Below are positions 10,273-22,154 of a stretch of 64,000 bases of DNA, one piece after another. This DNA comes from Dactylorhiza incarnata (lineage: Eukaryota > Streptophyta > Magnoliopsida > Asparagales > Orchidaceae): positions 11,760,001-11,824,000 of the forward strand of contig JAWHQI010000019.1 in NCBI GenBank assembly GCA_033032865.1. Direction: 5' to 3'. A program made the position numbers and the translations under genes. The first letter of the stretch is position 1. Each line of letters opens with the position of its first letter. Below the pieces are notes generated by a model that did no database searches, was not told the DNA's origin, and saw only the letters and a program-made list of their open reading frames with translations.

Positions 10273-13240
10273 TCCTTCTTGCAGGATAGTTCAAGTACCA
10301 GCCTCAACCAAATTTGGTACTTGGACAGTGGGTGCTCAAGGCACATGACATGAATAATAAGTCTTTTACAGGACTATAAGGTTGTGAAGAATGGACCCAA
10401 AGTTATCTTTGGGGGATCTGAAAAAGAAATCACCAAAGGATATGGTATGATTTCCAATGGCATAGTCTCAATCACAAGGGTAGCTTATGTTGAAGGGTTG
10501 CAACACAACCTAGTAAGCATAAGTCAACTATGTGATCTAGGATATATCATTGAATTCCACAATGATAAGTGCTTGATCAAAAAGTCTAATGACTTAGAGA
10601 CCATTCTCAGGCACTAGGAGTGGGAATGTTTATTGCTTAGACTTTATATGTAGTAATTCTCTTACATCTGTTTGTCTAGTAGCTAATGAGAATGAGTCCC
10701 TTTGTGTTCAATGGCACAAGAGACTTGCTCACATTAACTACAAGACAATGTATAAACTATTCTCTAAAAACCTTGTTAGGAATAGTCTTAATTTGAAAAG
10801 AATTATAAGTGGTCCCTGTCATACTTGCCAAATGGGTAAGCAAACAAGGACCACCTTTAAAAGTATTGGCTCCAAAGACACTGAAAGATGTCTTTTTCTC
10901 TTGCATATGGAATTGTTTGGTCCTTTGCCAATTCATAGCCTAGGTGGGAAGTTGTATACTTTGGTGATTGTTGATGATCACTCAAAATATATATGGACTC
11001 CACAACAAAATGGTGTGGCTGAGAGGAGGAATAGGACCTTGATAGAAGCTGGGAGAACACTGCTTAGTGACTCCTCACTCCTAGAATACTTCTAGGCTGA
11101 GGCAGTCAATACTGTATGTCATGTTCTCAATAGAGCTTCCATCAATAAGGTTCATGGAATAACTCCCTATGAGATTCTGAAAGGCAAACAACCTATAATT
11201 TCATACTTTAGAATCTTTAGCTCCAAATGCGACATTTTAAACAATGGAAAATCTCAATTAACAAAGTTTGCAGAGAAATGCAATGTGGGTGTTCTTGTTG
11301 GCTATAAATCACATAGTAGAGCTTATAGAGTGTATAATAAGAAAACTCATGTTGTAGAGGAGTCTATGCATGTAGTATTTGATGAGACCAGCCTAATATA
11401 TAAGGGCTGGTCTAGTTCTTCTGTCTTGGCAGGAAATGAAAAGAATTTAGAAAGGATGTCTATACAAGACACACCCAGCAACAGCAAAGCTTATTCTGAT
11501 GCTGCCATCCCTGAAGTGGAAGAAGTCCATGCTGATGAAGACACTGCTGAACCAGCATAAATAGCACAGCAAGCTGAGAACAGACTGCCCACAGCTGTAA
11601 GACATCTAAGGGATCATCCAAGAGAACAAATAATTGGAGATCAGAATCAATGTGTATTAACCAGAAACAGGGCTCATAATGAGGCCCTATTCTTGAGCTT
11701 CCTATCACAAATGGAGCCCAAGAAGTTTGAAGAAGCCAACCAAGACACTTTTTGGATTCAAGCTATGCAAGAAGAACTTCTACAATTCAAGAGATGCAAG
11801 GTATGGAAATTGGTTCCAAAACCTCAAGGACACAATATCATAGGTACCAAAAGGATTTACAGGAACAAGTTAGATGAAAATGGCACAATCATAAAGAACA
11901 AGGCAAGGATGGTAGCCAAGGGGTATAAACAGGAAGAAGGGATAGACTTTGATCAAACCTTTGCCCCTGTTGCAAGGTTGGAAGCAATTAGGCTATTCCT
12001 TGCCTATGCTGCCCACATGGGGTTCAAAGTGTATCAAATGGATGTCAAATCAGCCTTCCTTAATGGTGACTTGAATGAAGAGGTATATGTTGAGCAACCA
12101 TCAGGTTTTGTACATCCTACCCTCTCTAGTCATGTTTACTTACTTAGGAAAGCTCTTTATGGTCTTAAGCAAGCCCTCTGGGCTTGGTATGAGACTTTGT
12201 CTAGCTTTCTAATCAAGAATAAGTTCTTGAGGGGAAAGATAGATAACACATTATTTCTTTGGGAAACAAGGGGGAGGTGTCTCCTAGTCCAAATATATGT
12301 TGATGACATAATATTTGGGTCTACTGATGTCAACCTCTGCAAAAGGTTTGCTAACCTAATGCATGGGGAGTTTGAGATGAGCAGTATGGGAGAGCTCAAG
12401 TACTTTTTAGGCCTCCAAGTAAAACAGTCTGATGAAGGTATATTCATCTCTCAGACCAAGTACACTAGGGAGCTTATCAAGAAATTTGGGATGGAATCAG
12501 CTTCCACCATGAAAACTCCCATGGGGTCCAACATTTCCCTGGACAAGGATGAGAAGGGCAAGGCCTTTGATGAATCCATGTACAAGTGCATCATTGGATC
12601 CCTGTTATATTTAACTGCTAGTAGACCAAATATTATGTATGTTACATGTGTGTGTGCTAGGTACCATGCATGTCCTAAGGAATCTCACTACTCAGCTGCA
12701 AAGAGGATTTTGATATACCTTAAAGGCAGCCTACATCTTGGCCTTTGGTACCCTAAGAACAATGATTTTGAACTAATAGGATTTTCAGATGCAGATTTTG
12801 CAGGCTGCAAAGAAGATAGGAAAAGCACAAGTGGCACTTGTTAATTCCTAGGAAGAAGGTTGATATCATGGAGCAGCAAAAAGCAGACAAGTGTGACTAT
12901 CTCCACTGCTGAGTCTGAATACATTGCTGCAGGGAGCTGTTGTGCACATCTATTGTGGATTCAACACCAGCTAGAGGACTACAACCTCAAGGTAAGTAAC
13001 TCTCCTCTTTATTGTGACTCATCTAGTGCTGTCTCTATTGCTAAGAATCCTGTCTCTCACAGCAGGACTAAGCATATAGAGATAAGATATCATTTTATAA
13101 GAGAACATGTAGAATCTCAAGATATCTGCCTTGAATTTATCCCCACTGACAATCAAGTGGCTGATATCTTCACTAAGCCATTGGATGAGGCCAAGTTTAA
13201 TGCTTTCAAAATTGAACTAGGAATGTTAAATGTAGAATAG
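10273..13240 (+). pseudogene. S2 pol: protease, integrase, reverse transcriptase, RNase H
   Basis: Protease begins in another frame than gag with WYLDSGCSRHMT, then an in-frame stop. The gag-pre-integrase zinc site is present (WHKRLAHINY...CHTCQMGK). The integrase core runs VIVDDHSKYIW straight into TPQQNGVAERRNR, so the segment with the second catalytic Asp is deleted. Reverse transcriptase (RVT_2) is open from 11693, with [12 protein letters not shown] and the active-site YVDDI. RNase H keeps [19 protein letters not shown] and YCDSSSAV but is split by a TAA at 12842-12844, where TSGTC is normally followed by Gln. The final stop is at 13240. Mutated copy, family assignment certain. Confidence 0.93.
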
Positions 13241-13400
13241 TGTAACACACTTCACTCCTTCAACCATGTATGATATACTGCTTGACTTGATATAACTTAA
13301 AGTGTTGACACATCAACCCTATGAGAGACATGATTAGGCCTTCAAGTAATCCTATCTCTAATGATTTTAAAGTAGTAAGATCAACTTAACCAGAACAATC

Positions 13401-13535
13401 TGTTTCAGCTGAGCCGCTGAGACAGCTAGGAAAAGTCTCAGCTGAACTGCTGAGATGACTAAATTTGTCCCAGCGGCTAATAGTCTTCTGTCCCAGCGAA
13501 TAGGTCACTGTCCCAGCGGTTCTGCTGATACGGGT
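13401..13535. repeat. CTCAGC/GCTGAG palindromes upstream of the S2 additional ORF
   Basis: Units such as CAGCTGAGCCGCTGAGAC and GTCCCAGCGG recur several times between the pol stop and the aORF. The same motif forms an array in the S2 LTRs (6570-6775 and 17450-17640). Finding an LTR-type array inside the element suggests a copied regulatory or structural block. Confidence 0.75.
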
Positions 13536-13751
13536 TGGAGTCATTATAAATTGTCAAAGTGCAACCCCAGTTGACCCACTTACACTAACAATTATAAGAT
13601 CAATTAAATCTAATTACTAGGCTTAATTTTACCTAAGTCTCAAGCCATATAAAAAGCAAATCTGCTTAGTGAAAGGCACACGACCCTTATCTTCCAGCCG
13701 CCGAGATGAATCACCTTCTCTTCCATCCCAGTGCATTCGTCTACAATAGCA

Positions 13752-16700
13752 ATGTATCCCAAAAGTTCTAAAGACCTTCTTGAAGGCTATGAGATTGTCA
13801 AAAATGGCTTTGTCCATGCTTCAGAAGACATCAAGGGAGTGATTCAACTCCTTGAAGACCAAGGATTAGATTTTCTTCTCTCTGAACCAAGCCCCATTCT
13901 CAAAACTGAAGTTCTGGAATGGTTTAGTAATGCCAAGATATCCTCCTCCAAATCATCCATCAAATCCATGATAGGAGAAGAGAGGATAAAAGTAACCCCA
14001 GCCAAGATAGATAAAGTCCTTCATCTTCCTTCCTGCAAATCAAGTGAGGAAGAAGAAATCTCTAAAAAAGATAAGCTGAAAGCATTGAAATGGACAGAAT
14101 ATAATGATGCCAAGACTGGATCATTAAAGAGGAAATTCTTCAACCAGAGGGGGAATTTATTATCAGACATTGTGGGAAAAGCTATCATATGCAAACCTGG
14201 TTCACATGATACTATAACCCAGTATATGTTTGACCTCATGACTAGAATAATTCTAAAAAAACAAACCTCCTGGGGAGTAGTGATCTTTCAAAGGTTGAAT
14301 GAATGTTTGCAAGCTCCCAACTTGGGAAGAATCTTGTCCCTATATCTCATCCAATCTTACCCAGACAAGTTCAACAACTCCAAAGTATCAAGCCTTCACT
14401 ATCTCAAAAAATGGATATCAAGACATTGGACAGATTCACCAGGGTCCTTCCAATGAGTCAGCCCAATGAGGCTAAAGGAAAAGAGAAAATGACTACCAAA
14501 TCCTCTAAGAAAACTAGGCTGATCATGTCTAGTTCTGAGTCTGTTCACTCAGATAAAGATGAAGATGTTGGTGCTGACATTGAGTCACACAGCATTCTTG
14601 ACAAGGAGGCTACACTAAATGACATGCCAACTGAACCTGTCCATCCACAGAAGCTGGACAAAGTCATAACTTCTGGTAACTAATTAAACTCCTCACAACT
14701 CATTTAAATAATTAATCATAGCTAATCACAATAGTTAGTCAAATCTGACATTTAAATAATGTGGACCCCAAATCCTCAAGAACTGGTGTATGCTCCATCT
14801 GAGGGGGAGTATCAACAAGAACCATCACCCATTGATATTACAAAAATCAATGATGTTGATGTGAATACAAGACCATCACCTCAAAATTTATAAGGTCATA
14901 TTGACATAATTATCTTCAATCTTGAAGAAAGAATAAGAAACATTCCTGCTAATGACCCAGCCCTGTGGTCATCACCTACAAAAGGATCATCTGATGCTCC
15001 ATCTGAGGGGGAGGAACCACAAGAATCATCAGCAACAAAAGATCATGTTGTTGGTAAGTCCTAAAAACCCAGCCTAAACATTACAAACTTTTAGGACCTA
15101 ACTCCACAATTCTTATTCTAGAATTCCTGGACTCATCTATTCAAGTTGATCTATCTGAGGGGGAGGTGCAGAATGAGCCACTTACAGAAAAAGATGAAGT
15201 TATAGGTAAATCTAACATTATTATCATAAGAATCTATAGGTAATTCAACTCTAACCTCAACTAATTGTCTCAGCCTTCCTGGACTCATCTGACAAGGATG
15301 CTCTCTCTGAGGGGGAGGAGAAAGGAAATAATGATAATGATGATATGGATGATGATCAGCCCCCCTGATCACATTGATGTAATGGCATCAGGTGCTGAGC
15401 TGGTGGATGCCCCAGCTGAAGTCTTGCATGAACCACCAGTCCATATAGTGCTCAATATTATCAATCCTCCAAGCTCACCAAGACCCTCAACCCAAGTGAT
15501 CAACATTCAGCAAGCCTCTTCTTCCATCTCTTCAAATGAGAACCTTCTCACTGCCTTCAACCTGCTACTACAGTCCTATCTCACTACCATGCAGTCACAT
15601 ATAGATCAATCAATTACATCTGTCAGGGGATACATTGATCAATACATCTTGAATGTGAAAGCTGAGGTCATGACTGAGGTCAAGGAAATAAAGGAAAACA
15701 CTGACATGCTCACCAAACAGATGACCAAGTGGTTTGAACTTGCTGTGAGGACAGTGCTCAGTCAAAACATAATCCTAAGGTCCATGGACAAACAACTAAG
15801 ACTATCTGAAGAGGATATGTCTTATGTCAAAAACTATGTCAGCAAAACAGATGAGGTGATAGAGAAATCAACAAACCATCTTCAAGATTATATCTATTCC
15901 ACTGCCATGCAGTTGGATCAAGAAGCTGACAAGTACATGGATGAGCCGAAAGCTGACATTGCTAATGTCTCTCAATCCATTGCAACCTCAGTCACTGCCT
16001 CTCACTTCAATTCGGAAATGGGCAAACTGCAAGAGCTGCTTCACTCTGATGTTGAGAATGCCTTCCAAACCCTGTCTGGCATAATAACAACAGCCAAGCA
16101 AGACCTCCATCAAAAGATATATGAAGAAGCCAGAAAGGGGGAGGATACAAATGCCATCATAAATTCTGACCTCACTCTGAAAGTTCTACAAGGTACAAGG
16201 ATAGCTCTGAATCTTCCTAACCTAGATGTTAATAGGGCAGAAGACTGGGATTTCCCTCATCAAGAGGCAATATCACAAAATGAGAGATTGAAAAAGAAAA
16301 GAGAAAGAGAGCATGTGTTGCTCACAGAGGAATTCATGGCCAAACAAAGGGATGAAAACAGTAGAGACCCTGATTTTGAATATTGGAGTGATGACTCCAA
16401 AGAGATAATTCTAAATGCCTGGCTAAGCCATGACCAAATAAGCAAAGACATTGATAACCTATATCCATCTGAGGAATGGATAAAGCATTTAGAGAGGAAC
16501 ACAAAAAGAGATAAAGGATTCAAAGCAAACCTTGTAAGAAAAGATAACCCAAGAAGGATGCCATCTAAATACATCCCAAAGTCATTCATGTATTTTAAAA
16601 GACAAGAGAACAAGAGGAAGATAGCTGAGATTGAAGCAGCAAATGCTGAAAAGGACACAACCACAAATCTGCCTGAAGATTTTGCTGTCCTGCTAAAGAT

Positions 16701-16839
16701 AAGGAGCCTCCAGTCTAAGAAGAAATGGTTGCTGAAAACATGGATGCTACAACAGACCAACTGGCCTCAGCTAAAGGAAAAGAAGCAGCTGTTGATTTTC
16801 CTGAATGCTCTTCTTATACGAAAAGGAAGCTTTGAATGA
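13752..16839 (+). pseudogene. S2 additional ORF downstream of pol (aORF), apparently intron-containing
   Basis: The ATG at 13752 follows a pyrimidine-rich stretch ending CATCCCAG (13723-13731), a good 3' splice site. The first block (to about 14456) includes VTPAKIDKVLHLPS and FDLMTRIILKKQTSWG, and resembles the aORFs of P and N1 (GKV..CK.SAHD). It may belong to the putative plant transposon protein group, by impression only. A frame change falls at the A run near 14404. The middle (14676-15273) contains small introns. A C-run indel near 15360 restores the long last block to 16839, which has coiled-coil helices and a basic tail. Env-like or other extra ORFs at this position are known in Sireviruses; the function is unknown and no membrane segment is evident. 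Confidence 0.7.
15054..15273 (+). other. Two 68-bp candidate introns flanking an 84-nt exon in the S2 aORF
   Basis: Intron 15054-15121 starts GTAAGT and ends TTATTCTAG. Exon 15122-15205 is 84 nt. Intron 15206-15273 starts GTAAAT and ends TTGTCTCAG. Joining them keeps one frame. The exon reads FLDSSIQVDLSEGE and the next exon starts FLDSSDKDALSEGE, so exon plus intron looks like a tandem duplication with a 152-bp period. An earlier related block ends at 15053 (SSDAPSEGEE). The splice sites are predicted by eye. Confidence 0.65.
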
Positions 16840-17271
16840 ATGTATAAACAGTTTATGTATGTAATTGATATTAAACTATAATGACTTATGACTGTGTGGA
16901 TGCAAACTTAATTACACTTTGTCTAAAACAGTTTGTGATTATATGAATGCAAACTGAGCTTTGAATTACTATTTTATCTGGATTGCAATTGATGGATTGT
17001 TAATGTAATCAGCTTGTATCATAGCTAAATCTGAGTTATAACTAAACCTTACCCTATTTTTATTGGATAATTTAATCTGTGTTGCATTGTTATGTTTATC
17101 AAATCTTACTGATGGATTGATTAAACTCTGTGGTACAATCCTTTCATAACAACCATCTATTTTAAAATGAATGATGCACTAAGCATGATCTATTGAACTC
17201 ATTATTGCAATGTCACATATCAAGAATTTATGAGTAATGTACTCTAGCATTTGAGGGTGTTCTGCCTTCTT

Positions 17272-17286
17272 CAAATAGGGGGAGAT
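17272..17286 (+). other. Polypurine tract of S2
   Basis: AAATAGGGGGAGAT lies directly before the 3' LTR start TGTTGGG. It is the plus-strand priming site. Confidence 0.9.
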
Positions 17287-18525
17287 TGTTGGGAAAATGA
17301 CCCTCAATGTTCCCTTGATTTGAAGAGGCCTCACACTCAATGCTAAGTACAAGTTGTATTTGATAAACCCTATTTCTATCTCATAACTATGCAGGACTAG
17401 GGCATACCAAGGTGTGATGTATGATCAGTTGGTTTACTATTAAAACCGCTGAGACGAGCTTTCAGTCTCAGCTGAATCGCTGAGACAAAGCCAGGAGCCG
17501 CTGAGAAGGTGTCTGGGCAAGCTGAGCTGCAGATAGAAGAAAACCACTGAGACAACTGTTTGTCTCAACGGATCCACTGGGACGGGACAGAAGCAACCGC
17601 TGAGAAGGCTGACCATCTCAGCCCAACCGCTGAGACAGATTCAAAAGTGATCTGGTGGGTTCTACTTTTGGCGCAAGATGCAAAAAGGCATCTTGTGGTC
17701 CACCAATTACTCCCATACCTGTCAGGAGGACAGCTAAGAGTCGTTGAAGATCAGTGGTGTATAAAAGGAATAAGTTAGGGTTGAGCAAAGGACTTTTACT
17801 TTTTGATCTTACTCTCCCGCACACAAGCAAGCAGAACAATATTGTTCCATTGTCGGCAGCCAAGAACTGAGCTTACACAAGGCTGCAAGGAGAGAAGAGA
17901 TTGCTTATCTTGATTCACCTTAAGAAAGAGCAAGTAGATCCAGTCCATCATCTGAAGGGCTGATCAAGAAGAATCAAGTTGGAGCTGCACTTCTCCTCCC
18001 TGGTTCAAGTCTGCAACATTAGCTGTTAAGAAGAAGAAGAACAAGGCTTGACCTCTTCTTCCTTCTATTTGTTATCCTTATTATATCATCTGTAGGAGCT
18101 TTTGGGTTCTGAGACTACATGGCTTTATTGCCTGGGTGTGTAAGGCTGATTGGCCTGAGTTGTAGAGCTGAGAGGTCAGCTTGAGGTAGTATCAGTGTGT
18201 GATCTGAGGTAGGGCCTTTGTGCCTGAGGTAGGGTTGTTGTGCCTGAGGTAGGGTTTGGGAAAACCTGGGAGATCCTGTGAGATCTGTGTTGTAGGCTCT
18301 TGGAGCTGAGATTGGAGAAGTTGGCCTTATCTAACTCATTGTTAGAAAGGTGAAGGGGGAAAGAGGACTACTCAAGACACCCTGTCTTGAGGAACCTCTA
18401 TAAATCTCTTTGTGCATTATGTGCTTGATATTTAGCTAACCTAAATTCAGAAAACTATAAGCCTAAAATAAAAGAAACCTATTCACCCCCTAGGTGTATA
18501 ATACTACATCCTATATAAACTATCA
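17287..18525 (+). repeat. 3' LTR of S2
   Basis: It aligns with the 5' LTR throughout, with scattered substitutions and small indels. It ends ACTATCA at 18525, followed by the second target-site copy TTGTA and the resumed LTR of P. Confidence 0.95.
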
Positions 18526-18530
18526 TTGTA

Positions 18531-19152
18531 TTCTCTCAGAAGATAATCACAAAAGAAGATCCTCTCTTCTCTTAAGGATCAATTCATCTTCTCTTCTACA
18601 AAGAAGCCACTATTTATATTTCTGCCATAACCCACACAATGCTTACAAAGAATATTTCTCCAGATATTGTTGAAAGGAGAAAAACCTGTGGAAACCTCAT
18701 TCGAATCAGATTACAAGTAGTCCTGAGACTCCCTCCTTAAAGGATTCTGTTTGGTTCTAAGATTCTCCAGTTAAAAGACTCCGTAGTTAAGAGACCTTAT
18801 CAAAATCTCAGGTTGTGGTTGTTGTTGCATACCTTATCAAAAGTCCTTGATTCTGAGAGTCTCCTTATCAAAATACTGAGTACTGATATAGTGGAATTCT
18901 GCTAAGGTAGAAGAGTACATGTACCTAATTCTTGGGGAACTACTATATAACCTTGTATCTTCTATATTTCTTTTCTCTGTAATTTCCTTTGTGTGCTTTT
19001 ATTTTCTTGTGATTGGCGTGTTTATTAATTATATGGGTGTGATATCATTTAGGTGCTTTGTGAATCTGAGAAAACCAGTGAACAACTATTTAAAAATTTA
19101 AATACTATATTCACCACCCCTCTAGAGTACTTCTCAAGAGATCAATCTTTCA
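18531..19152 (+). repeat. LTR of element P, right part
   Basis: It continues the LTR broken at 6406. It contains a degenerate stem-loop array around 18720-18890, the reverse-complement form of the S1/N1 type, as expected for the opposite orientation. The conserved ATTCACC...CCTCTAG motif is near the end. It finishes with ATCTTTCA at 19152. No primer site follows; coding remains of RNase H start within ten bases. Confidence 0.8.
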
Positions 19153-19161
19153 ATATCAATA

Positions 19162-19398
19162 ATTTATTATGATATCTCAAGTGCAAACTCAATAGTCACT
19201 AATCCTGTTCTTCATAACAAGACTAAGCATATTGAGATTGGACATCATTTCACTAGGGATAATATAAAAAATGGCAAAGTTGCCTTAGAATACATTCCTA
19301 CAGGTGAGCAAAAGGCTAATATTTTCATTATGTCTCTTGATGATGCAAATCATAAGCACTTCATAAATGCTCTAGGAATGTTAGATAATTCAAGTTAA
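19162..19398 (+). pseudogene. Element P: C-terminal RNase H fragment
   Basis: A 78-residue open segment ending in a stop at 19398 matches the end of copia RNase H. IYYDISSAN is the region of the last catalytic Asp. NPVLHNKTKHIEI and HHFTRDNIKNG follow, and IPTGEQKANIF sits where relatives have the TKPL ending. Everything from the primer site to this point is missing, so P is an internal deletion copy, or an LTR joined to a pol tail. Confidence 0.88.
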
Positions 19399-19667
19399 AA
19401 AATCACTTACAATAACTCAATTGAAAATTCCAGCCAGAAACATGAAATTACTTTGTTTTTTGTCTTTGGTTGGAAATTCAACGTTGCGTCAAAATGTTTG
19501 AAGAAGTCACGTCAAAAACACTCGAAGCTGCGTCGGTTACTCTCCCCAGTTTTCAACACCGGCTATAAGTAGAAGCTGCTTTCTTTCTCGTCTTCTACAC
19601 CTTCAAATGTTTCGTCTCCATCCATTTTCTAACTTATGCGCTCTTTTTGTTTCTCTTGCAGGTACAA

Positions 19668-21908
19668 ATGCCTCCACCCAAGATCAATTCTGGTTTTGAT
19701 GTCTATCTCAGAGGATTCCAAACTATAGAAGAAAAGTTCATGTTGATATTAAATATGTTCGAAGAGCAGGGTCTACAAAATTTATATCGACCAGAGATGG
19801 AATGTTAGTAGAAGAGTTAAGATCATTTTATAGCAGCATTCAGCATCCAGATGACGAAAGTATCACTTGAATAATCAATGGGACTGTAGTAGTAATCTCT
19901 AAGAACAAAATTTGTTCAACATTTGGTCTTGCAGAGGGAGATGGTGATGAGAAATTGACTGAGATAAAGATCAATGAAGTTCTAATTAACATGTACTTCA
20001 CAACAGACACGGCTATAAATCTCAAGAAAATAGACATTGCTGAAGAATATCAATTTCTGGCTTACATTGTAGGGAAAGTGATGATGTGCAAATTATCTGC
20101 ACATGATGCAGTACCAAGGACCCAACTAAATTGGATGGGTACTCAAGTTTTGAAGAAAAGAATTGATTGGGGGAGTTGCCTCCTAAGGCTAATCAAGCAT
20201 AAGGCTCAACAAAGGGAGATTACCTATGCCAGAATTCTGACTCAGATTCTAAAGAACAGCTATGGAGAAGTATGATTATGTGAAGGAGTGCACATTCTCC
20301 TTGGAAAAAGGTTAACAGATAAGTTATTCTCAAAATGGGAAAGGCACATACCAAAAGCCTTGGCCCATGCAGCTAGTGTAAATCCACATGAAGAAATTTC
20401 TTCTCCCCACTCTCCAAGTCATAACCATGATTCCATCATCCTCAATTCCCATTCATGACATTTCACCTCCATCATCTCCATAACATCCTTTAGACTCCAT
20501 TCCATCCTTACAACATTACCTATCCATCCTATCATAACAACAACACCTTTACTCATACCTCATATCACTACTTTGCCATCCACAACATCCATTCCTCTCC
20601 CAAGAGCTTTCAAAACCATTTCCTCCTCCATCTCCACTCCTCCTATAAATATTCAATCTATCATCCATCATGAGATTGAATCTTCCTTCTTAACATTCTC
20701 CTCTCAATTCTCCACCACCATTTCTAATCTTTTCACCCAAATGGAAGATATCCAAAATCAGCTCTCTGAGCTCACCTCTTCTATTTACTCCCTCAAGTAA
20801 GCTTTGGGTGACCCTCCTATCACTCTTTCTGTCTTGACATCCCTTCTCCACTATATTAAAAAGGGGGAGAACATCCATGATAGGAGTGTTTTCCCAGAGT
20901 GTGCTTCTTCATCTTCTCCTTCCTCTCCTTCAAATCCAAGTACTCCTATTGGAGATATAGCTGCTCATGACCCTATGGACACAGATATGGGATATTGATA
21001 AGCCTATTCAGGCTGATGAGATTATTGTTATTGCTGTAGAAGTTTCTGATGTTCTAGAAAAGGTTGTTCTTGATGAGACTATTCCTGATGTGGTTATTCA
21101 TGAGCAGGTAGCTCCAAATGAGGTTATTCTTGATATGATTGTTTCTAATGAGGTCAATCCAGAGGTTGTTCCTGATGAAATTAATCCAGAGCCTAATCAA
21201 ACAGAGAATAGTGAAAGTGCTAAAAATTCTGATATTTTTGAAGATTTCTCTGAGTTTGATACTGACAAAGTAGCAGGTAATACTCTTGATCTAGAAGAGT
21301 TGGTCATTGATACTGAGACTGCTGCTCCTACTATTATTGATGCTTCTATGAAGGAAATTGAGGTTCATGTTACCACTAATGTGATTCCTATGAAGGAGAT
21401 TGATGCTCCTAAGGAAACCCCCATTGCCTCCTCTTAATACTCAAGTACCTCCTTCACATACTCCTACTCCTAAACCAAGGAAGAAAAGGGTAAGACAATT
21501 CTTTGTACCTTTTAAATTTGGTCCTCTCACTAGGTCCAACATGGGAAGGTTATATGGATACTCCTCAGAGGATTGTGAGAATATGCCTGAAGAAACTTTA
21601 GTGCATTGTGACTATAATTTTGCCAGTATATTTGGAGACCATGATGATTCTCAAGGGGAAATAACTTCAAATTTTATGGCCTTCCAAATTCTATGGAGAG
21701 CCCATCAAATGATGGATTAGACAATATCAAACTCTGGACTACTGTCTCCATAATCTAGAAACCTCTCAGAATATTTGTCTCCTGAAGAATCTACTTCTTT
21801 GCAAGTGAGGTCTAATAAGCATAAAAAGGCAAAAGGATCTGTTGACACTGCTGAATATAAAAAGACAAAGGAGGAACTTGCATTGGATGCTATCATAATC
21901 CCCAAAAG
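19668..21908 (+). pseudogene. Element P: decayed additional ORF
   Basis: The ATG at 19668 follows TTTCTCTTGCAG|GTAC, a strong 3' splice-site sequence. The start (PPPKINSGFDV) is clearly related to the N1 aORF start (APSKINSSFDV). The frame breaks soon after. Similarity returns at 19955-20275 (NLKKIDIAEEYQFLAYIVGK). Further open pieces (20573-20800, 20967-21437, 21400-21720) are Ser/Thr/Pro-rich and acidic, in changing frames. No function can be given. Confidence 0.7.
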
Positions 21909-22060
21909 GGATGTTTGATTTGAAAGAATATATTTCTCTCCATTCTGCAGCTCAAGTTCTAGAGGTATCTAAGAGACCCTTCAGCCGACTCTTCATATGC
22001 TTCATTGTCAGTTTGCTATTTTCATTTACCCTGACAGTCTGATGGGTGATTTATGATGCT
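21909..22060. other. Tail-to-tail junction of element P and S1b
   Basis: To the left, plus-strand aORF sequence of P fades. To the right, minus-strand pol linker of S1b begins. Neither element shows its polypurine tract or 3' LTR here, so both lost their 3' ends at this join. The exact breakpoint is not visible. Confidence 0.55.
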
Positions 22061-22154
22061 GAGCCTTTCAACAAGATCTGCAAGCTGATCTTCTTCCTAT
22101 AATGCAACATTCCTGGAAGTATTCTTCCCCTTGGAGAACATGTTAGTCTCATCA

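Larger units (their letters stand above)
6407..18525 (+). mobile_element. Complete 12.1 kb Sirevirus-type Ty1/copia retrotransposon S2
   Basis: Two near-identical LTRs (6407-7640 and 17287-18525) flank a 9.6 kb internal region. In order it holds the primer site, gag with two CCHC knuckles, protease, integrase, reverse transcriptase, RNase H, an additional ORF and a polypurine tract. The five bases before it are TTATA (6402-6406) and after it TTGTA (18526-18530), a 4/5 target duplication. Removing the element rejoins the LTR of P. Gag has in-frame stops, integrase lacks part of its core and RNase H has a stop, so this copy cannot make its own proteins. High LTR similarity suggests a fairly recent insertion. 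Confidence 0.95.
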
